Source: Cycas panzhihuaensis (lineage: Eukaryota > Cycadophyta). Taken from it: 64,000 bases of DNA. The notes under the pieces are model-generated. The model had not been told where the DNA came from. It saw only the letters and a program-made list of their open reading frames with translations, and ran no database searches. The translations under genes were made by a program, and so were the position numbers. Within the stretch, counting starts at the first letter, position 1, and each line of letters opens with the position of its first letter. Of this stretch, positions 1 through 12,090 are shown one piece after another. The stretch covers positions 119,729,741-119,793,740 of the forward strand of contig CM041465.1 of assembly GCA_023213395.1 (NCBI GenBank). Reading direction: 5' to 3'.

Positions 1-205
1 CTTTTCTACTTGTTGCCATGATTGCCAGTTTATCCAAAATCTGATGTAAATTACGATTTAAAAGAGCATTCAATGTCTAAATTGCTTCATGTACTGCTTG
101 GGTAATAGGTTTGATAATATCTTTTTGGACGATGTTTCCTACCATCTCTTCAGCATTCATCACTTTGATAATTGTGTATATGTGATTTCGGTGATTACCC
201 TCCAT
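1..205 (-). pseudogene. gag-like N-terminal fragment running off the left edge
   Basis: Read on the minus strand, a frame opens with ATG at 205 and runs off the window edge, beginning MEGNHRNHIYTII. It is interrupted once, by a TAG at 79-77. The predicted peptide is polar and helical with no catalytic motif. On the same strand, 1.1 kb upstream, there is a primer-binding-site sequence for initiator tRNA-Met (1358-1347), so I infer the start of gag in a minus-strand LTR retrotransposon. I cannot assign the family, because pol would lie outside the window. It could also be an unrelated short frame; the coherent reading and the PBS favour gag. Confidence 0.35.
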
Positions 206-1346
206 AGTTGAAAGATTACTACTTATCAAATTGTGTGAAGTTGATGTTTAATTAGTTAATTATATGCCTTCTCTTAACTAATAGTATATCAAGTCTAAGA
301 TTATACCAGAATACTTAATAATAAAAAAAATCAATATATCTATGAGAAAATATAGATGACCATATATGAAATTGATAACTTTATAAAACATAAATAAATA
401 ATAATAACTAAATATTGTATTAAACCTTGTTTAAGGTAATAATGAAAAGAATATAACTATGTAAATTAATGAATATTTATTTTAATAGCTTAATCGTACA
501 TATATATGTGTGTGTGTAATGATACAAATAGAATATGTTATATTTAATATAATATTACTATATTTATAAAATCTTACTATATTAATATGATATGATTTGG
601 ATATATCTATATATATATATATATATATATATAATGATAAGTATGTAATAATATAATATAAGGAGTTAATTATGTTATGTGATTATTACTCCGTGAAATA
701 GGATGACTTAACTGTGAAGTGCATGACTGGAAATTAAATGATGACAAAACGAAGGTTTAGGTGGTTTCTAGATGCACAGAATGGAAGATGCATGGATTAG
801 CAGATACACGAGAAAGGAGACACATGGAATGGTGTATGGAGACAAAGGCAAAATGGAAAAATGGCAATGTGGAAAATGATTACGTAGAAAATGGCAGCAT
901 AGGCGATGCAGATAGGGTGATGAAGGACACAAATGGAATGGAACGACTACTTAATAATGGAAGACTAGGGTGAAAATGCATAGGAACAATAGAAAGACCA
1001 GACAAAATGAAGGGTGCTGACAATAGATGTAGAAGTAGACGCTAAGAAGTTTTGATGGAAATTTGAATAGATGCAAGTAGGTATGGTATGTAATAAATCC
1101 ATATCTAGGTTATGGTTATAAATGCTTATGTGTGGATATATGCAAGGTAATTTTGCATGCGATTGAATATAGATAACTATATAACTTGTCATACATTACA
1201 ATGGATAAATGATGGTGAATATGTAGAATGGCATTAAGTATAAGACATAGCGTGCTTTTGAATTTTTCTATCTTATATTAGGTGTGCAAGTCTTTGCTCA
1301 ATTCCACCCTTATTAAGTCTGATCAATAAGTAAGATCCCAAAAACT
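206..1346. other. AT-rich spacer with a TA microsatellite; no gene seen
   Basis: Between the putative gag start and the PBS there is AT-rich sequence with a pure TA run at about 608-633. A purine-rich stretch at about 740-1080 stays open on the plus strand for 70 codons but has repeated ATGGAA/GGAGAC words and no recognisable domain. If the PBS at 1347-1358 belongs with the gag fragment, this is an unusually long untranslated leader. Confidence 0.4.
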
Positions 1347-1358
1347 ACTCTGATACCA
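1347..1358 (-). promoter_or_regulatory. retrotransposon primer-binding site (initiator tRNA-Met type)
   Basis: The minus strand reads TGGTATCAGAGT, the usual plant LTR-retrotransposon PBS complementary to the 3' end of initiator tRNA-Met. It sets the orientation of the surrounding element as minus and predicts a 5' LTR ending just above 1360. Confidence 0.6.
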
Positions 1359-1360
1359 AT

Positions 1361-1700
1361 TATTATGGACTAACTCTATAACTTGAGAGGGAAAATAAAT
1401 ATTTTGAATACACAAGAGCACTTAAGAGAATAATAGTAGAAAATAGACCAGTTGATTTGAATATAAAGTATGAAGTAATGATATACATTATATATGAGGC
1501 TGTATTAATAGGCCATATTTACCAATAGTCATAACCATTACTGGTACTCTTTTGATTTGGCATCTTTTTATTAATTATTAGTTATAATAAAATAAAAAAC
1601 ACCAAATTCTGAGATCTTAATAGAGAATTATTATAATTTAAGTATAGGAGGATGCAAAATAATTGATGAAGGGCTAAAATATAAAGGACGCATAGAAAAT
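1361..1700 (-). repeat. possible 5' LTR of the minus-strand element
   Basis: The sequence directly upstream (minus strand) of the PBS should be the LTR end. Its far border is not determinable because no second LTR copy lies in the window. The stretch at 1507-1540 holds words (ccaatagtcataacca) resembling part of the Gypsy-X LTR, so old LTR material may be mixed in. Confidence 0.2.
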
Positions 1701-2751
1701 CTTATACAACCTTGGGCTAACTCAAAGAGTCAGAGTCCAAACTTGTTTCTAATTGGGTTTTACTTTTTAAACATTAAAAAAATTAAAATAACTTTAAAAA
1801 TTTAAACGATAGCAACAATTCACATTGTTTTTTAGCATACATATTCACATGATGAATTTTATGGATGAAATGGATCATGGCATTAATTTTTAAGCATGGG
1901 AGCTTCGTTATGATATTTTGTATTGGATCCCCAAGGGATGTCACCCTTGCTTTATGGTTTCCTAAGGCCAAATTCAAAAGAAACTTTTGTGAGGATGCCT
2001 AAAACCTTGTGTAATATTTTTTAAATATAGTCATGCACGTGGTCCTTATCAAAGGGATTCCACATAATGTCTTGTAATTTAATATTGGCCAATAGTGATT
2101 AACGCCCAAATTTAATGACTTTCCTCCCTCTAATGTGGCTCCCTTCATAGTTTAGCAACCTCAATGTGCACCCTTTGTAGCCTGTTAATACTTTTAGGTA
2201 CAATTGGCTCTAGTGCCAAGAGAAATACCCATGACTAAAATGTGATGTCCAACACAAATCTATATTGCCCAATGCTTTCCAACGATGCCTATTATGATGC
2301 TAAGGTTCCCATTGGCCTTTGATATCTCTTTCTAAAAACCCTCAGGGTTCCAAAATATAATGTCTATAAGCTAATTTTTGATAAATATAAAAATAATATT
2401 AAATGAAGAGTGAAATAATGCATAAAACAATATAGAATAATAGGTGTTAATCCTCTTTGAGGTGATGACTCCTTTGGGATTCCACCATAACCTATGGGTT
2501 CCTCCAAAATGCCATACTACTCAAGGCAATATTCCAATCATTAATCTCATATTGACACTTTAGGCCAAAAATACTCTTAAATGGGTCTATAAAGAGACAT
2601 GTCCTCTCATATAAAAGGAGATGTATATTTATTAGATATCAATTTATAACATGTTAATAAACTTATTGACATCTCCTTGCAATTCCTCTTAATTACATTC
2701 ATGAACTACATTGTTAAGGATCTTAACCATATATGAGGCCCATTACACTTT
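1701..2751. other. unassigned, no gene seen
   Basis: Mixed-composition sequence with no open frame above 64 codons, no recognisable protein motif and no clear internal repeat. It abuts the Gypsy-X copy 1 3' LTR at 2752 and probably is the older insertion target. Confidence 0.4.
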
Positions 2752-3597
2752 TGTTGACTTCCACTTTCACCATATAAAAGTTGCACATGTCAAAGGTCAC
2801 TTTTAGCAATCTAGACCAGGGCTTGTTATCATATAGGTTGATTACACATAAATATACCACATAAGTCCATAACATAATGATAATCATAATATTATCACAA
2901 CATTTTCATCCATCACATCATCATAAATCAATCATAAGAAACATAGAAGACACATTTTCCATGTAACTTAATGATTTCATTAACCAATATCACTACCCAC
3001 ATAAATTACACTCCATCATATGGCTATTTGTTACTACAACTTCCTTATTAATGCAATATACTTATCATTTATACTAGAAAACATTCCATAAGAGAGAATA
3101 ACTTGACTTTCACATCCTTAAGAACATGACACAAGACTTAAACACTCAACTCTCACACCCAAAATGACAAGAGAATAACCTATAAATATCTTATTCATGC
3201 CTTTTGAGGAGTAATTATTACCCAAAGTCATAATTATCCCTTTTATATAATGCATATATCTTGGTAATTAATCCACTTATTAACTAATGATTATATTTAA
3301 CCATTCATATTTTAATTATTTGCCCATATATTTATATAGTTCTAGTTGTCATTGGCTTTTACTTTGCCTATTTTAGTCCATGTGTTCTAGTTTTGGTATT
3401 GTTCTATCATGAATTCCTATTTTAGAATGCACCATGTCATGTGTTCCTTGAGAGGATATTCTTATTATTAGATTTGTCATGTGTTCATTGCTCAGATGCT
3501 TGTTGCACTATTAATCTACATGCACAATATTTTGTTGAATGTTAATTACCATCCATTCCACTACATAAACACATAGGTGGTAGATTTAATCCTAACA
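2752..3597 (-). repeat. Gypsy-X copy 1, 3' LTR
   Basis: This block aligns with 16874-17724, for example the shared run around ataatgataatcataatatta and the aagttgcac/catgtc words near the low-coordinate end. It begins on the minus strand with TGTTAGG at 3597 and ends near TGTTGAC (plus-strand reading) at 2752. It is about 846 bp, matching the 5' LTR in length. Confidence 0.75.
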
Positions 3598-3639
3598 TTT
3601 ATTCTAGATAAAAAAAAATGGTTGAGCATCCTTTCTTAA

Positions 3640-4870
3640 AAAGAAATTCAAAAATTCATAATGTCTTTATCCTTTTCCTCTGAGTTAGGATTGTCCCTAT
3701 AGCTTGAGATCATCTACAATCTTGATGATCTTGAGTAAATCCTTATTAATTTGGGTCAAGGTAGTAATTATCACATCTTTCTCCTTTAAATTTTCCTAAA
3801 GGGTAATAATCTCTCCCTTGTATCCTTTCTCCATTTCCTCCACCAACTGGATAATTCATTTATCTTTATCCTCTAAAGGATTTTTTTTGTTGAGAGGACA
3901 CTTCTCTTGGCTCTATGACTGTGGGAATGGGGACTCTATATCCCATTCCTTGAGTGACGATATGGATTTAATGTCTTCTACTTCTCTTCACCCTCTTTTG
4001 ATACTATTCTTCACCACCTATTTAGATTGGAGAGGGACTATTAAGTTTGTGTTAAATCCACTTCACCACTTTCATCATTTCTTTTTTCACTTGCCTTTTT
4101 ATTTCAGAATTAGGAAAAATATTTATCCATTACTTCATTGTTGGTTCCACCTAATGAATAATACACTAATTGAATAACATCACTAATAGAAATGATGTGT
4201 TCCAAGAAGGATGGGTCTAGATCTTCCTTATTTACTACCTCATATTAGTTACTATAAACTTATACCAATTAAATCATACTCTATCCTAAATCTAAGGTAA
4301 TGCTGACATCATACCATTGAAAATATAGGTATGCTTTTGTTTATACAAGAACTTAGTGATGATCACTTTGGCCACCTACTATAATCATTTATCCCTAATG
4401 TTTGCAATCTAGATGTCTCTAAATAAATCTGAGTGTTGTCATTACACAACTCTCACACCCAACTCTTACAATCTACTTTTGATCCTTTGGTGGCTACTGG
4501 GACATCCCTTCATTGGCAAGTCTAGTTATAACATAGACCTTTTCAACATCTAATTGCACTCTCCCTGTGCCCTTCTTTAGGGCCATGAAAGTTTGCTCAA
4601 TTAATTCCAAATCCTAATACATTGGCAGCATGTAAATGAAATCTCCTCAACCTTGCCTATTTAATTTTTCCTAAGAATGAAGCTAACATGCCTTGTAACT
4701 TAGCCTTTAGTTTTGATAGATGTGTCTCCTAAATACTTAAGGCATTCATTTTGAGATTATAACTAAACTTGTGGAATAAATGGCAAATGGAATTCAATAA
4801 AACAAGGTGAAAATTTAAGAAATTAATACTAGAAGGTTTAAAACCTAAATTTATCCCTTTACTAGGATGA
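3640..4870 (-). pseudogene. Gypsy-X copy 1 ORF3 (conserved extra ORF)
   Basis: This minus-strand coding relic lies between integrase and 3' LTR and is clearly related to ORF3 of copy 2 (34749-35830). The N-terminal part reads ETHLSKLKAKLQG and then GRVQLDVEKVYVITRL, against VTHLPKLKQEFEG and KRIRLDADIIHETTRL in copy 2. The C-terminal part (about 3850-3660) reads EEMEKGYKGEIITL, a stop, ENLKEKDVIITTLTQIN; copy 2 reads EELEVGYKVEIVSL, a stop at the same place, EKINKKDVIIATLTQIN. The end looks like an amphipathic coiled coil. There are no membrane segments, so it is not env-like on this evidence. Function unknown. Several stops and frameshifts interrupt the frame. Confidence 0.55.
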
Positions 4871-5318
4871 ACTATCATTGTGCAATGTTGTAATTATTTT
4901 GTGCATTTGTTGTTGAGGACACATGGTTTCCTAGATTCAATCTTATTGGAATCTTTTTTAAATATATATTTTATAGGGTTTCTCCTTTGTTGGATGAGAA
5001 AAAATATGATACTATTCACTTTAAGTTCCATGCATTTTAGTGTATATTCCTTTATTAGAAAATAAGCAGGAACACAATATAAAATTTTACTATGTAGTCT
5101 TCTAGCTTTGTGTGTTTCCATTCCCATTTCATTTCTTGAATACATAATGTATTTCAAGGGAATGATAACTAAAATCTTGTATTTTTTTATTTTGTCCAAT
5201 AATATATTATTTTTTCTTAATATTTTCTTTGTGTGTGTGTGTGTATCCTATTTCTTTTTTTGTTAATATATTCCTTTTAAAACTAATTTTTAATAAACTT
5301 TTTTCTAAATTTTTAAAT

Positions 5319-5416
<98 letters not shown>

Positions 5417-5639
5417 TTCTTTTTTTAATGATTTGTTATATACTTTTGTCCATGGTTTTGCTTAGATATATGATATTTTGAGTTACGATTTTTTTGCCTT
5501 TTTAATTTTTTTTTTTATAATATTTTTGAGTTTACATGTTGAGGTAGAATTGTATCCTTCTCACCAAGACAACCTTAGTTATCTACAACTTCAAGTAACA
5601 TGTTATGGTATATCCAGTTGATTCTTGCTAGAATAATAC
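4871..5639. other. integrase-ORF3 spacer with microsatellites
   Basis: Within Gypsy-X copy 1, between the integrase tail and ORF3. It is AT-rich, with a long TA run (about 5324-5413) and a TG run near 5230-5245. The long open frame across 5229-5465 is only the TA repeat read as Ile-Tyr. Copy 2 has a GA microsatellite in the equivalent spacer (34262-34289). Confidence 0.6.
5324..5413. repeat. (TA)n microsatellite, about 90 bp
   Basis: Uninterrupted TA dinucleotide run. A second dinucleotide tract, (TG)n, follows at about 5742-5772. Confidence 0.95.
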
Positions 5640-5729
5640 CTTAATGGTGGTAGGGTTTTAACTAGCTACCGTTCACTAGCATCAACAACTATAATACGCC
5701 AATTTCCCTCAACTAGATAGAACCATTAA

Positions 5730-5773
<44 letters not shown>

Positions 5774-6800
5774 TTATAATCACCACATCTCTAGTTTTGC
5801 TAATTTAGTTCAAAATTTATTATGATAAAGCAACACCTAGGCATTTTGTGGGGGTCATGCTGCACCTTTTTTGCTTGGTCTTTTATATTTCCTACAACCA
5901 TTCTAAATTCTCTTGATCTCTTTATATCTATAATCAATTGCCAGCCTTTCACAAAAATGGCTCGGATATCATCCATTCAATGTAAGTGCTACCCTCAAAC
6001 TTAAAATATAGAATTTAATAGGAATGATAGCTTCAATACTATATACTAGTTTGAATGGAGTTTGGAAGATTACTCATTTATATGTGGTGTGAAATGCCTA
6101 TAATGCTGAAGGTAGTTTCTCTACCTAATAAAATCTTCCCGCATCACATATTTTCCTTAAGTAATTCTTGATGATTTTGTTATAACTCTTTGCTTGGCCA
6201 TTAACTCATAGATAGTATGGTTTTGATTTATAATAGATAATAAAAAATATGGTTGTTAATTCCTTGATAACTTCACTTAAAAAATATGACCCCTGATCAC
6301 TTATTAATTTGAGAGGGCAACCAAAACTCATGATAATTGCTTCATACAAAAATCTCATTATGTTGGTTAAATTTGCTCTCTGAAATGGTCACGATTCTAC
6401 CCATTTAGTTGTGTAATCAATACCCACTAGAATATATCTTACTTAGGAATAATAGGTTGTTGGTTAAATGGGATCCACAAAATCTAAGTCCCTTTTTTTA
6501 AATGGTACTAATCATAATACTAGGCTGAGTGGATGAAAATCATAGCATCGAGGTTTTCCCATCCTTTAGCATCGGTCATATTTCTTGACCTATTATTGAA
6601 TGCTTTCTAAAAGTATATACCACAAAAAACCAATAGTTAAAATATTTCTTTATATATTCTTCATCCCCATGTGCCCTCGTAGCATATCCTCATGAGCTTG
6701 GGAAATAATTTAGTTGATCTTATGAGGTATAATGTAACATAATACATCAACTAGCCCAAGTTAAAACAATTCCCTATAGACTAGTTGATAGGGCTCTACT
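5640..6800 (-). pseudogene. Gypsy-X copy 1 integrase
   Basis: The minus strand gives a well conserved Ty3/gypsy integrase relic. In order it shows the end of the zinc-binding domain (CDRC then GKP), KRDLDFVDPI, the core YILVGIDYTTKW, then LISDQGSYF with the second catalytic Asp, then NGQAKSYNK where the third catalytic residue should be. In the usual NGQAES motif Glu is expected; here it is Lys, so the D,D-35-E triad is broken. Then LRKICDAGRF follows. The same blocks occur in copy 2 at 33140-33600. Copy 2 keeps NGQAES. Stops and frameshifts are scattered, and activity is not possible. Confidence 0.7.
5742..5772. repeat. (TG)n microsatellite
   Basis: About 15 TG units preceded by a short TA run, inside the Gypsy-X copy 1 integrase tail region. 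Confidence 0.9.
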
Positions 6801-6989
6801 TTTTAAACTAAAATTTTCCTTTTAGTTTTATCCATATATGGTAGAATTTCATTAGTTACTAGGAATTCTAGAATATCCTTATACTATTCTACAAGAACAA
6901 CTTCTATATTGAATAATGTTGCATCGAAAAAATAATCTTTTACCCTAATGGGATACTCTCTACATTCTATTCATGATAGTTGGTTAAGA

Positions 6990-7310
6990 AATGTATGCCT
7001 TACTTAATTTGACCACAGTTTGAAAAGTAAACTCTTAGAAAGGCATTAACCATTGATTAATGTGACCCTTCAGTAATGGTTTATTAATGAAGTATATTAG
7101 GTCTTGATGGTCTATGTAAAAGATAAAAAAGTTAGAAGATAGTATCAAAATTTTTTATAATATAATATAGAGACCATCCTAAGTCCTTCCCTTTTTGTAG
7201 TTATGTAATTTTACTCTACTTTAGTTATTTGTTTATTAGTAAAATAGATAGAGCAATCTATGTTATTCTCTCTAAATTATGCTAACACACACTTGACATG
7301 TACATCATGG
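6990..7310 (-). pseudogene. Gypsy-X copy 1 RNase H fragment
   Basis: On the minus strand, KREGL is followed about 25 codons later by FYIDHQDLIYFINK and then KGHINQWLM, matching EREGLGMVYAL, FFVDHQALMYLVNK and KGQINRWLM of copy 2 RNase H. The upstream end is lost near 7320, where unrelated sequence begins. This is the break point at which DNA including the chromovirus entered the element, or a deletion next to it. Confidence 0.65.
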
Positions 7311-7319
7311 GAGGAGAGG

Positions 7320-8769
7320 ACATATAACATGACTTAATAATAGATATAAAGGGCAAAGGGAACATGGAATGAGAAGGGCACAAATAAAAGCCTCCTATGG
7401 GACATCCATGTGTCACGTGGATGTGAGCGTAGGGCCTAAAAGAAATTGTTTCCTAGGCTAGGAGGGGCAATATGCAAATGTATATAATGTAACCAAAGGG
7501 AAAAAATGAGGGTAAGCTAAAAAGAAAGTATGAAAATGTCTATCTAATCAAATAATAATACAAGTAGGCATATGAAAAAATGATGCATGAAAATAACAAA
7601 AGAGTAAACTACTAACCAACTAATAGTTTTAAGATAATATCAATATATCTATCTAGTAAGCATTCTTAGAAGGACCAAACAATACTCAAATGGCCCTAAG
7701 AGTATGAGAGTATCACTGGGGCATACATTTCTAGAAAATAACCACTTCTATGTGCCTGAATCTAATACAACTAAACCCTCTAAGTATGGATTGACCTATC
7801 TTATCTTGACTTCTAAATGAACTTAAATTAGCAAACTCAATGTAGAAGAATAAAGGAAAAGGCTACCCAAAGTATAAGGTATAAAAGATTCAAGACCATA
7901 GGATATATCCACTTATGGATAAGTCAATAGGCACTCATTAATACTAGTAACCCATCTCACACAAATGTAAGGCAGTTTGACAGTGCTCGTATCCAACTCT
8001 AATAAACCTCATGCTCTACAAGGTGAAATAAAAAGAGGTTACCATTATTAACATAACTAACAAATCCCATTCAACTATCAACACCTTATGTATTAGCACA
8101 TAGTAGAGATAAATTCCCTTCACTAGCATATTCAAAATATAAATAAAAAAATAACTACTTAAAAGCATAAGTCCACCACTCTCATTCGGTAATAAAATCT
8201 AAGTAAAGAGAAAATAGACCCCCTTTCTTTGATATATAACATACTCTATCCCTAAAAGAGACTAACGAAGCAAAGAGCAAAGCTAACAAAGCAATTAAAT
8301 ACTTTTAACTTCAAATGAAGGGAGCAAATAAATCTAGCCTAAAAGATGCCTTTTGGCCCTACGGGTTTGGGAACTCACAACAAATATGAATCTTTACTTC
8401 GCATTAACCTTGTATAAAATGAAATATATAATAAGTAAACATGCAATACAATGTTCTTTGACTCTTTTTATTTGACTTTTTAATGCTCCTTTTTATTTAA
8501 AAATCAAACTAATTACGTATAAGATATGAGGAGAAATAAGCAGGCATAACAAACAAACAAATCAAATCCTTTTATTTTAAGTTTTTATTTTTCAAATAGA
8601 AAAACAAAATTGAAAGATATAGTTTTGAACCCTTTTCAATTTTGAAATGAAATCTAAGGTAAGGGTTTTGAATGAAAAACCTAGGATTTACTCCAAATAT
8701 TTTCACAAACCTCTCAAGAATGTAAAGCCCCATAATGTCCACATTGCTAAACAACTCAAAACCAAGTTA
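7320..8769. other. unassigned insertion sequence, no gene seen
   Basis: A purine-rich plus strand with no frame longer than 60 codons and no recognised motif. It lies between the broken Gypsy-X RNase H and the chromovirus LTR, so it came with, or before, the nested insertions. Confidence 0.35.
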
Positions 8770-9406
8770 GTTACATGCATTTAATTCATAAATTTTCTAG
8801 GAAAAATTTGGTAACATTTTTACTTATCGGATGGATTTATGATGAAAAAATGTTTAGTTAATAATTGAAAAAGCTTAAAAACAAATTTAAAACATATTTT
8901 CTTAGGTCATACCTTTTGATGATTATGAGGAAAATCAAGCAACACTTTGACTGTGTAATAAGCACTTTTAAAATTGGTAGGAAGAAGAATGAGAGAAAGA
9001 TTGGAATGGTTCCAACTGGTAATTTTTCACAAACTTATAATAAAGAGCCTTAGAAAGAAGCACAAAAGAGCAACCAATAGATTTTTATTATTAGCTTTAT
9101 TTAACAAAAGATTACAAGAGGGTAAAGGACACTTGGAAGATCACCAAAATGGACACCAAATTCATACAAGGTATGGTATTATAAATGTAATAAAAAACAT
9201 AAAAACTCTCTTTACAAAGACTTAGCCTTAAATAGACAAAAATGATTGCTTCCTATAAAATCCTATTAGTGGGGCATTCGACCTTTAATCCTATTGGTCG
9301 ATTTATATGACTTGCATACACATATTAATAGTTAACATTAACCTTTGTCTATCTTATTCATATGTATAGATACTTATATTTTGCTATTTGAAAGAGTAAT
9401 GTAACA
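8770..9406 (-). repeat. chromovirus 3' LTR (low border approximate)
   Basis: Directly below the polypurine tract the minus strand starts TGTTACATTAC, a normal LTR start. No 5' LTR copy exists in the window, so the far end near 8770-8830 is a guess. Confidence 0.35.
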
Positions 9407-9421
9407 AGTCCCCCTCTCTAA
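9407..9421 (-). promoter_or_regulatory. chromovirus polypurine tract
   Basis: The minus strand reads TAGAGAGGGGGACT immediately before TGTTAC, the expected plus-strand primer next to a 3' LTR. Confidence 0.6.
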
Positions 9422-9479
9422 GACATTGAATCCTTGAAGCATAGAAGATGTGAATGCTACTTGGCAAAATTGACTAATT

Positions 9480-10400
9480 TCCATGTTACTTCATCAGGTT
9501 CATAATTGGCCCATTATACTAGATACTTAGAAATTGTCCTATTTTGGAGACAACACTATCAATTATCTAAGATAGATTTAGGAGGAACTATGAGGAATTA
9601 TTCTTAATTAAGGTTTTCGAGGGTAGACTAAGGAACAATAGTCTTTCTAAGGTGATTCTTAAAATAGAAAACATGGAAGATATTATGACTCTTGGTATCA
9701 AGGGGGAGTTAATGCATTACATAACCTTCTAGGCACCATAGTGCCAAGGGTTAAGCTTATGAGTTTTCTTAGTGCAAAGTGATTATTATTTATATAGTTG
9801 AAGGTAAAGGAAGACTAAATCACTAATAGAAAATGATTGACTAGAATAGTGGTAGTCCATTAATTACTTTATGTAATTTTAGGCAAAGGCTAGTTTTTTA
9901 CTGAGAGTATATTAGATTTAGTCCATGTCCTGCAATTTTTGTTAGACCCCAACAATTCAAAGGTTGGTAGGTAATATATGGTGAGGTGGAGGGGGATAAC
10001 CATACAGGGTCATAAATGGGGCCATTCTATTAGTATAATGATAAGATAAATTGTACTAATATTTTACTAGGGCTAATCAAGAGGTCCATCAATTCTAATG
10101 TTCTAAGGCAAAGCAATGTAAACATGTCTCTAAGGTTTTGTTAAGAACTTTAGATTGACCATTTATTTATGGATGGTATAATGAACTCATATTAAAAGAA
10201 TTGCTTGATACATGAAAGAGCTCTTACCAAAATGAACTCATGAATTTAGGATCTTTATTAGACACAATTATAAAAGGTAATTTATGTAGGCAAAAGATGG
10301 ATTAGATGTACAAGTCAATTAAACATGGGGATTTATAGGTTGTAAGAATCAATAGGAAATATACATATTTGGTTAATTAATAAATGACTATCCAGATAGA
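9480..10400 (-). pseudogene. chromovirus integrase and chromodomain
   Basis: The integrase core reads VSNKDPKF, SLYHPxINGQSKVLNK, TCLHCFALEH, then MAPFMTLYGYPPPP, closely tracking the usual chromovirus integrase (VSDRDPKF, YHPQTDGQTERVN, ALYGYPPP). The second catalytic Asp is Asn (VSN) and the catalytic Glu after GQ is Lys, so it is dead. The C-terminal chromodomain is recognisable as RTISKYLV, a stop, then WANYEPDEVTWK at about 9560-9480, with its aromatic and acidic positions kept. Chromodomains of this class direct insertion into particular chromatin (known for the family). Confidence 0.65.
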
Positions 10401-10899
10401 ATCATAACCAATAAATGATGGTAAATAAATAATGAAGTCCATAGTAATATCTTTCCAATTTCCTTGAGGGATTTATAAGAGTTGGAGAAGGCTTGATTGA
10501 ACCTTGGTATCTACCTTATTACATTGGTAAATGTCATATTTTGATATATATATAAGGATTGATACCTTTATATAAGACCAATAAAAATTTGATTAAATAT
10601 AATGGTAAGTTTTGTCGAACCTTGAATACTTATCTAAAGGAATAGTATGATATTCTGACAAGATACAAAGAATAAAAGTGGATATTGGGTGAATAAAAAT
10701 ATGATTATGATAAAGGAGGTGATTGTTATGTAGGGTCCAATCCTTATGGTTTTGAACCTTTCTATCCATAAGGTAAAGTCAGATTAAGCATGATTATCAT
10801 TTGTTAGCTATTGCAACAATAATGGTTAGGGTGTGGAAATGGATTGGAATATGGGTTTGGAGAGAAAGTGAGAGAGAGCATTTACAACCATGTTGTCTT

Positions 10900-12090
10900 T
10901 TGCTTTTTTATAAGAGATTATGAAGTCAAATACTTATAATTAGTTGATCTATTTTGCTCACTTTTTTGACAAAATAGGTTGGTTTAAAAAGCAATGGAGG
11001 CTATGATGGTCAGTGAGGATGGTGAATTTTAATCCAATTAGATATTGATACCACTTGTTTATAACATACAAAATGGGTTTCATTTCCTTTTGATATATTG
11101 ATAGCTGATATTCATGATCTTTGAGTTTTTGACTTTTGGATATAATTGGATGGAAATTTTATAAAACAACAACTCTTAACCTTGCTCTAGAGGCATCATA
11201 TTCTAGCTAGAATGGTTAGGAAACATTGAGGGTAGCAAGGATTGGAGTGGTAGATATGATCATCTTTAAATAATTTAACACATCCTTAACACTTAGTGGC
11301 CATTAAAAAAGATCCTTGTAGAGTAGATTAGTTAAGGAGGCTATGATGGAGGTATAGTTTCTAATAAGCTAATGATAGAAACTAATTAGTCTAAAGAAAG
11401 TATACTGTTATATTAAATTCTTTGGGATAGGCCAAATACTGATGATGAAGATTTTATTAGGGTTGGCACATACTCCTTGTAATAAAATGATGTAACCTAA
11501 GTATTGTAATTCAGTCTTGCCAAATTCACATTTTAACATTTGGTGTATAGTTGATTATAGGCAAGTATTTGAAGGGGGAGTTCTAAATGTTGAAGATGTA
11601 GTGATATGTTAGAGCTATAAATAAGTATATCATCAAAGGACACAATAATCAATTTACAAAGATGGTATGCAAACATCTTATTCGTTAAGGCTTGAAAAGT
11701 AATTGGAGTACTACAAGGCCAAATGGCATGGTTTGGAACTTGTAATGGCCATGGTGTGTTTAGAAGGTCATTTCATATCTATTTTTAGAAGCAATAGAAA
11801 TTTGATAATATCTTAGTTAAAGGTCCAATTTAGAGAAAATTATAGCCCCATAAATTTCATCCAACATATTATCTATTTGTGGGGTTAAAAATTTTATTCT
11901 TAATGATAAGTTTATTCAGCTCTTGATAGTTAACACAAAATTAAAAGGAGCCATCTTTCTTCTAAATGAGAATGATGGGGGCCATGTAAAAGGCTTTTAC
12001 TAAGTTGCATTATTCCCATGTCAATTAGCTCATTGGTAATATAATTAAATTTATCTTTTTGGAAATAAGAATTTTGATAAGGGCATACAC
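10900..12090 (-). pseudogene. chromovirus reverse transcriptase and RNase H
   Basis: RT starts with YFQKDKFNYITNELIDMG and continues to GHYKFQTMPFGL and then SFDDILIYSSN, the chromoviral form of the catalytic box (normally FxDDILIYS), so both Asp are retained. RNase H follows: YDASRARLRVVV, EMKPILYVINKWYQYL, then TDHHSLHCFL. The reading frame shifts and stops many times. Just upstream (about 12130-12420) there is a weak stretch where protease would lie, but I cannot identify its active site. Confidence 0.65.

Noticed and set aside
761-973. A 70-codon plus-strand frame
   Set aside because: Purine-rich repetitive words, no domain, and no counterpart elsewhere in the window.
3818-4177. A 119-codon plus-strand frame, hydrophobic and possibly membrane-spanning
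   Set aside because: It is antisense to Gypsy-X ORF3, whose minus-strand translation matches two other elements.
5229-5465. A 78-codon plus-strand frame
   Set aside because: It is the TA microsatellite read as alternating Ile and Tyr.
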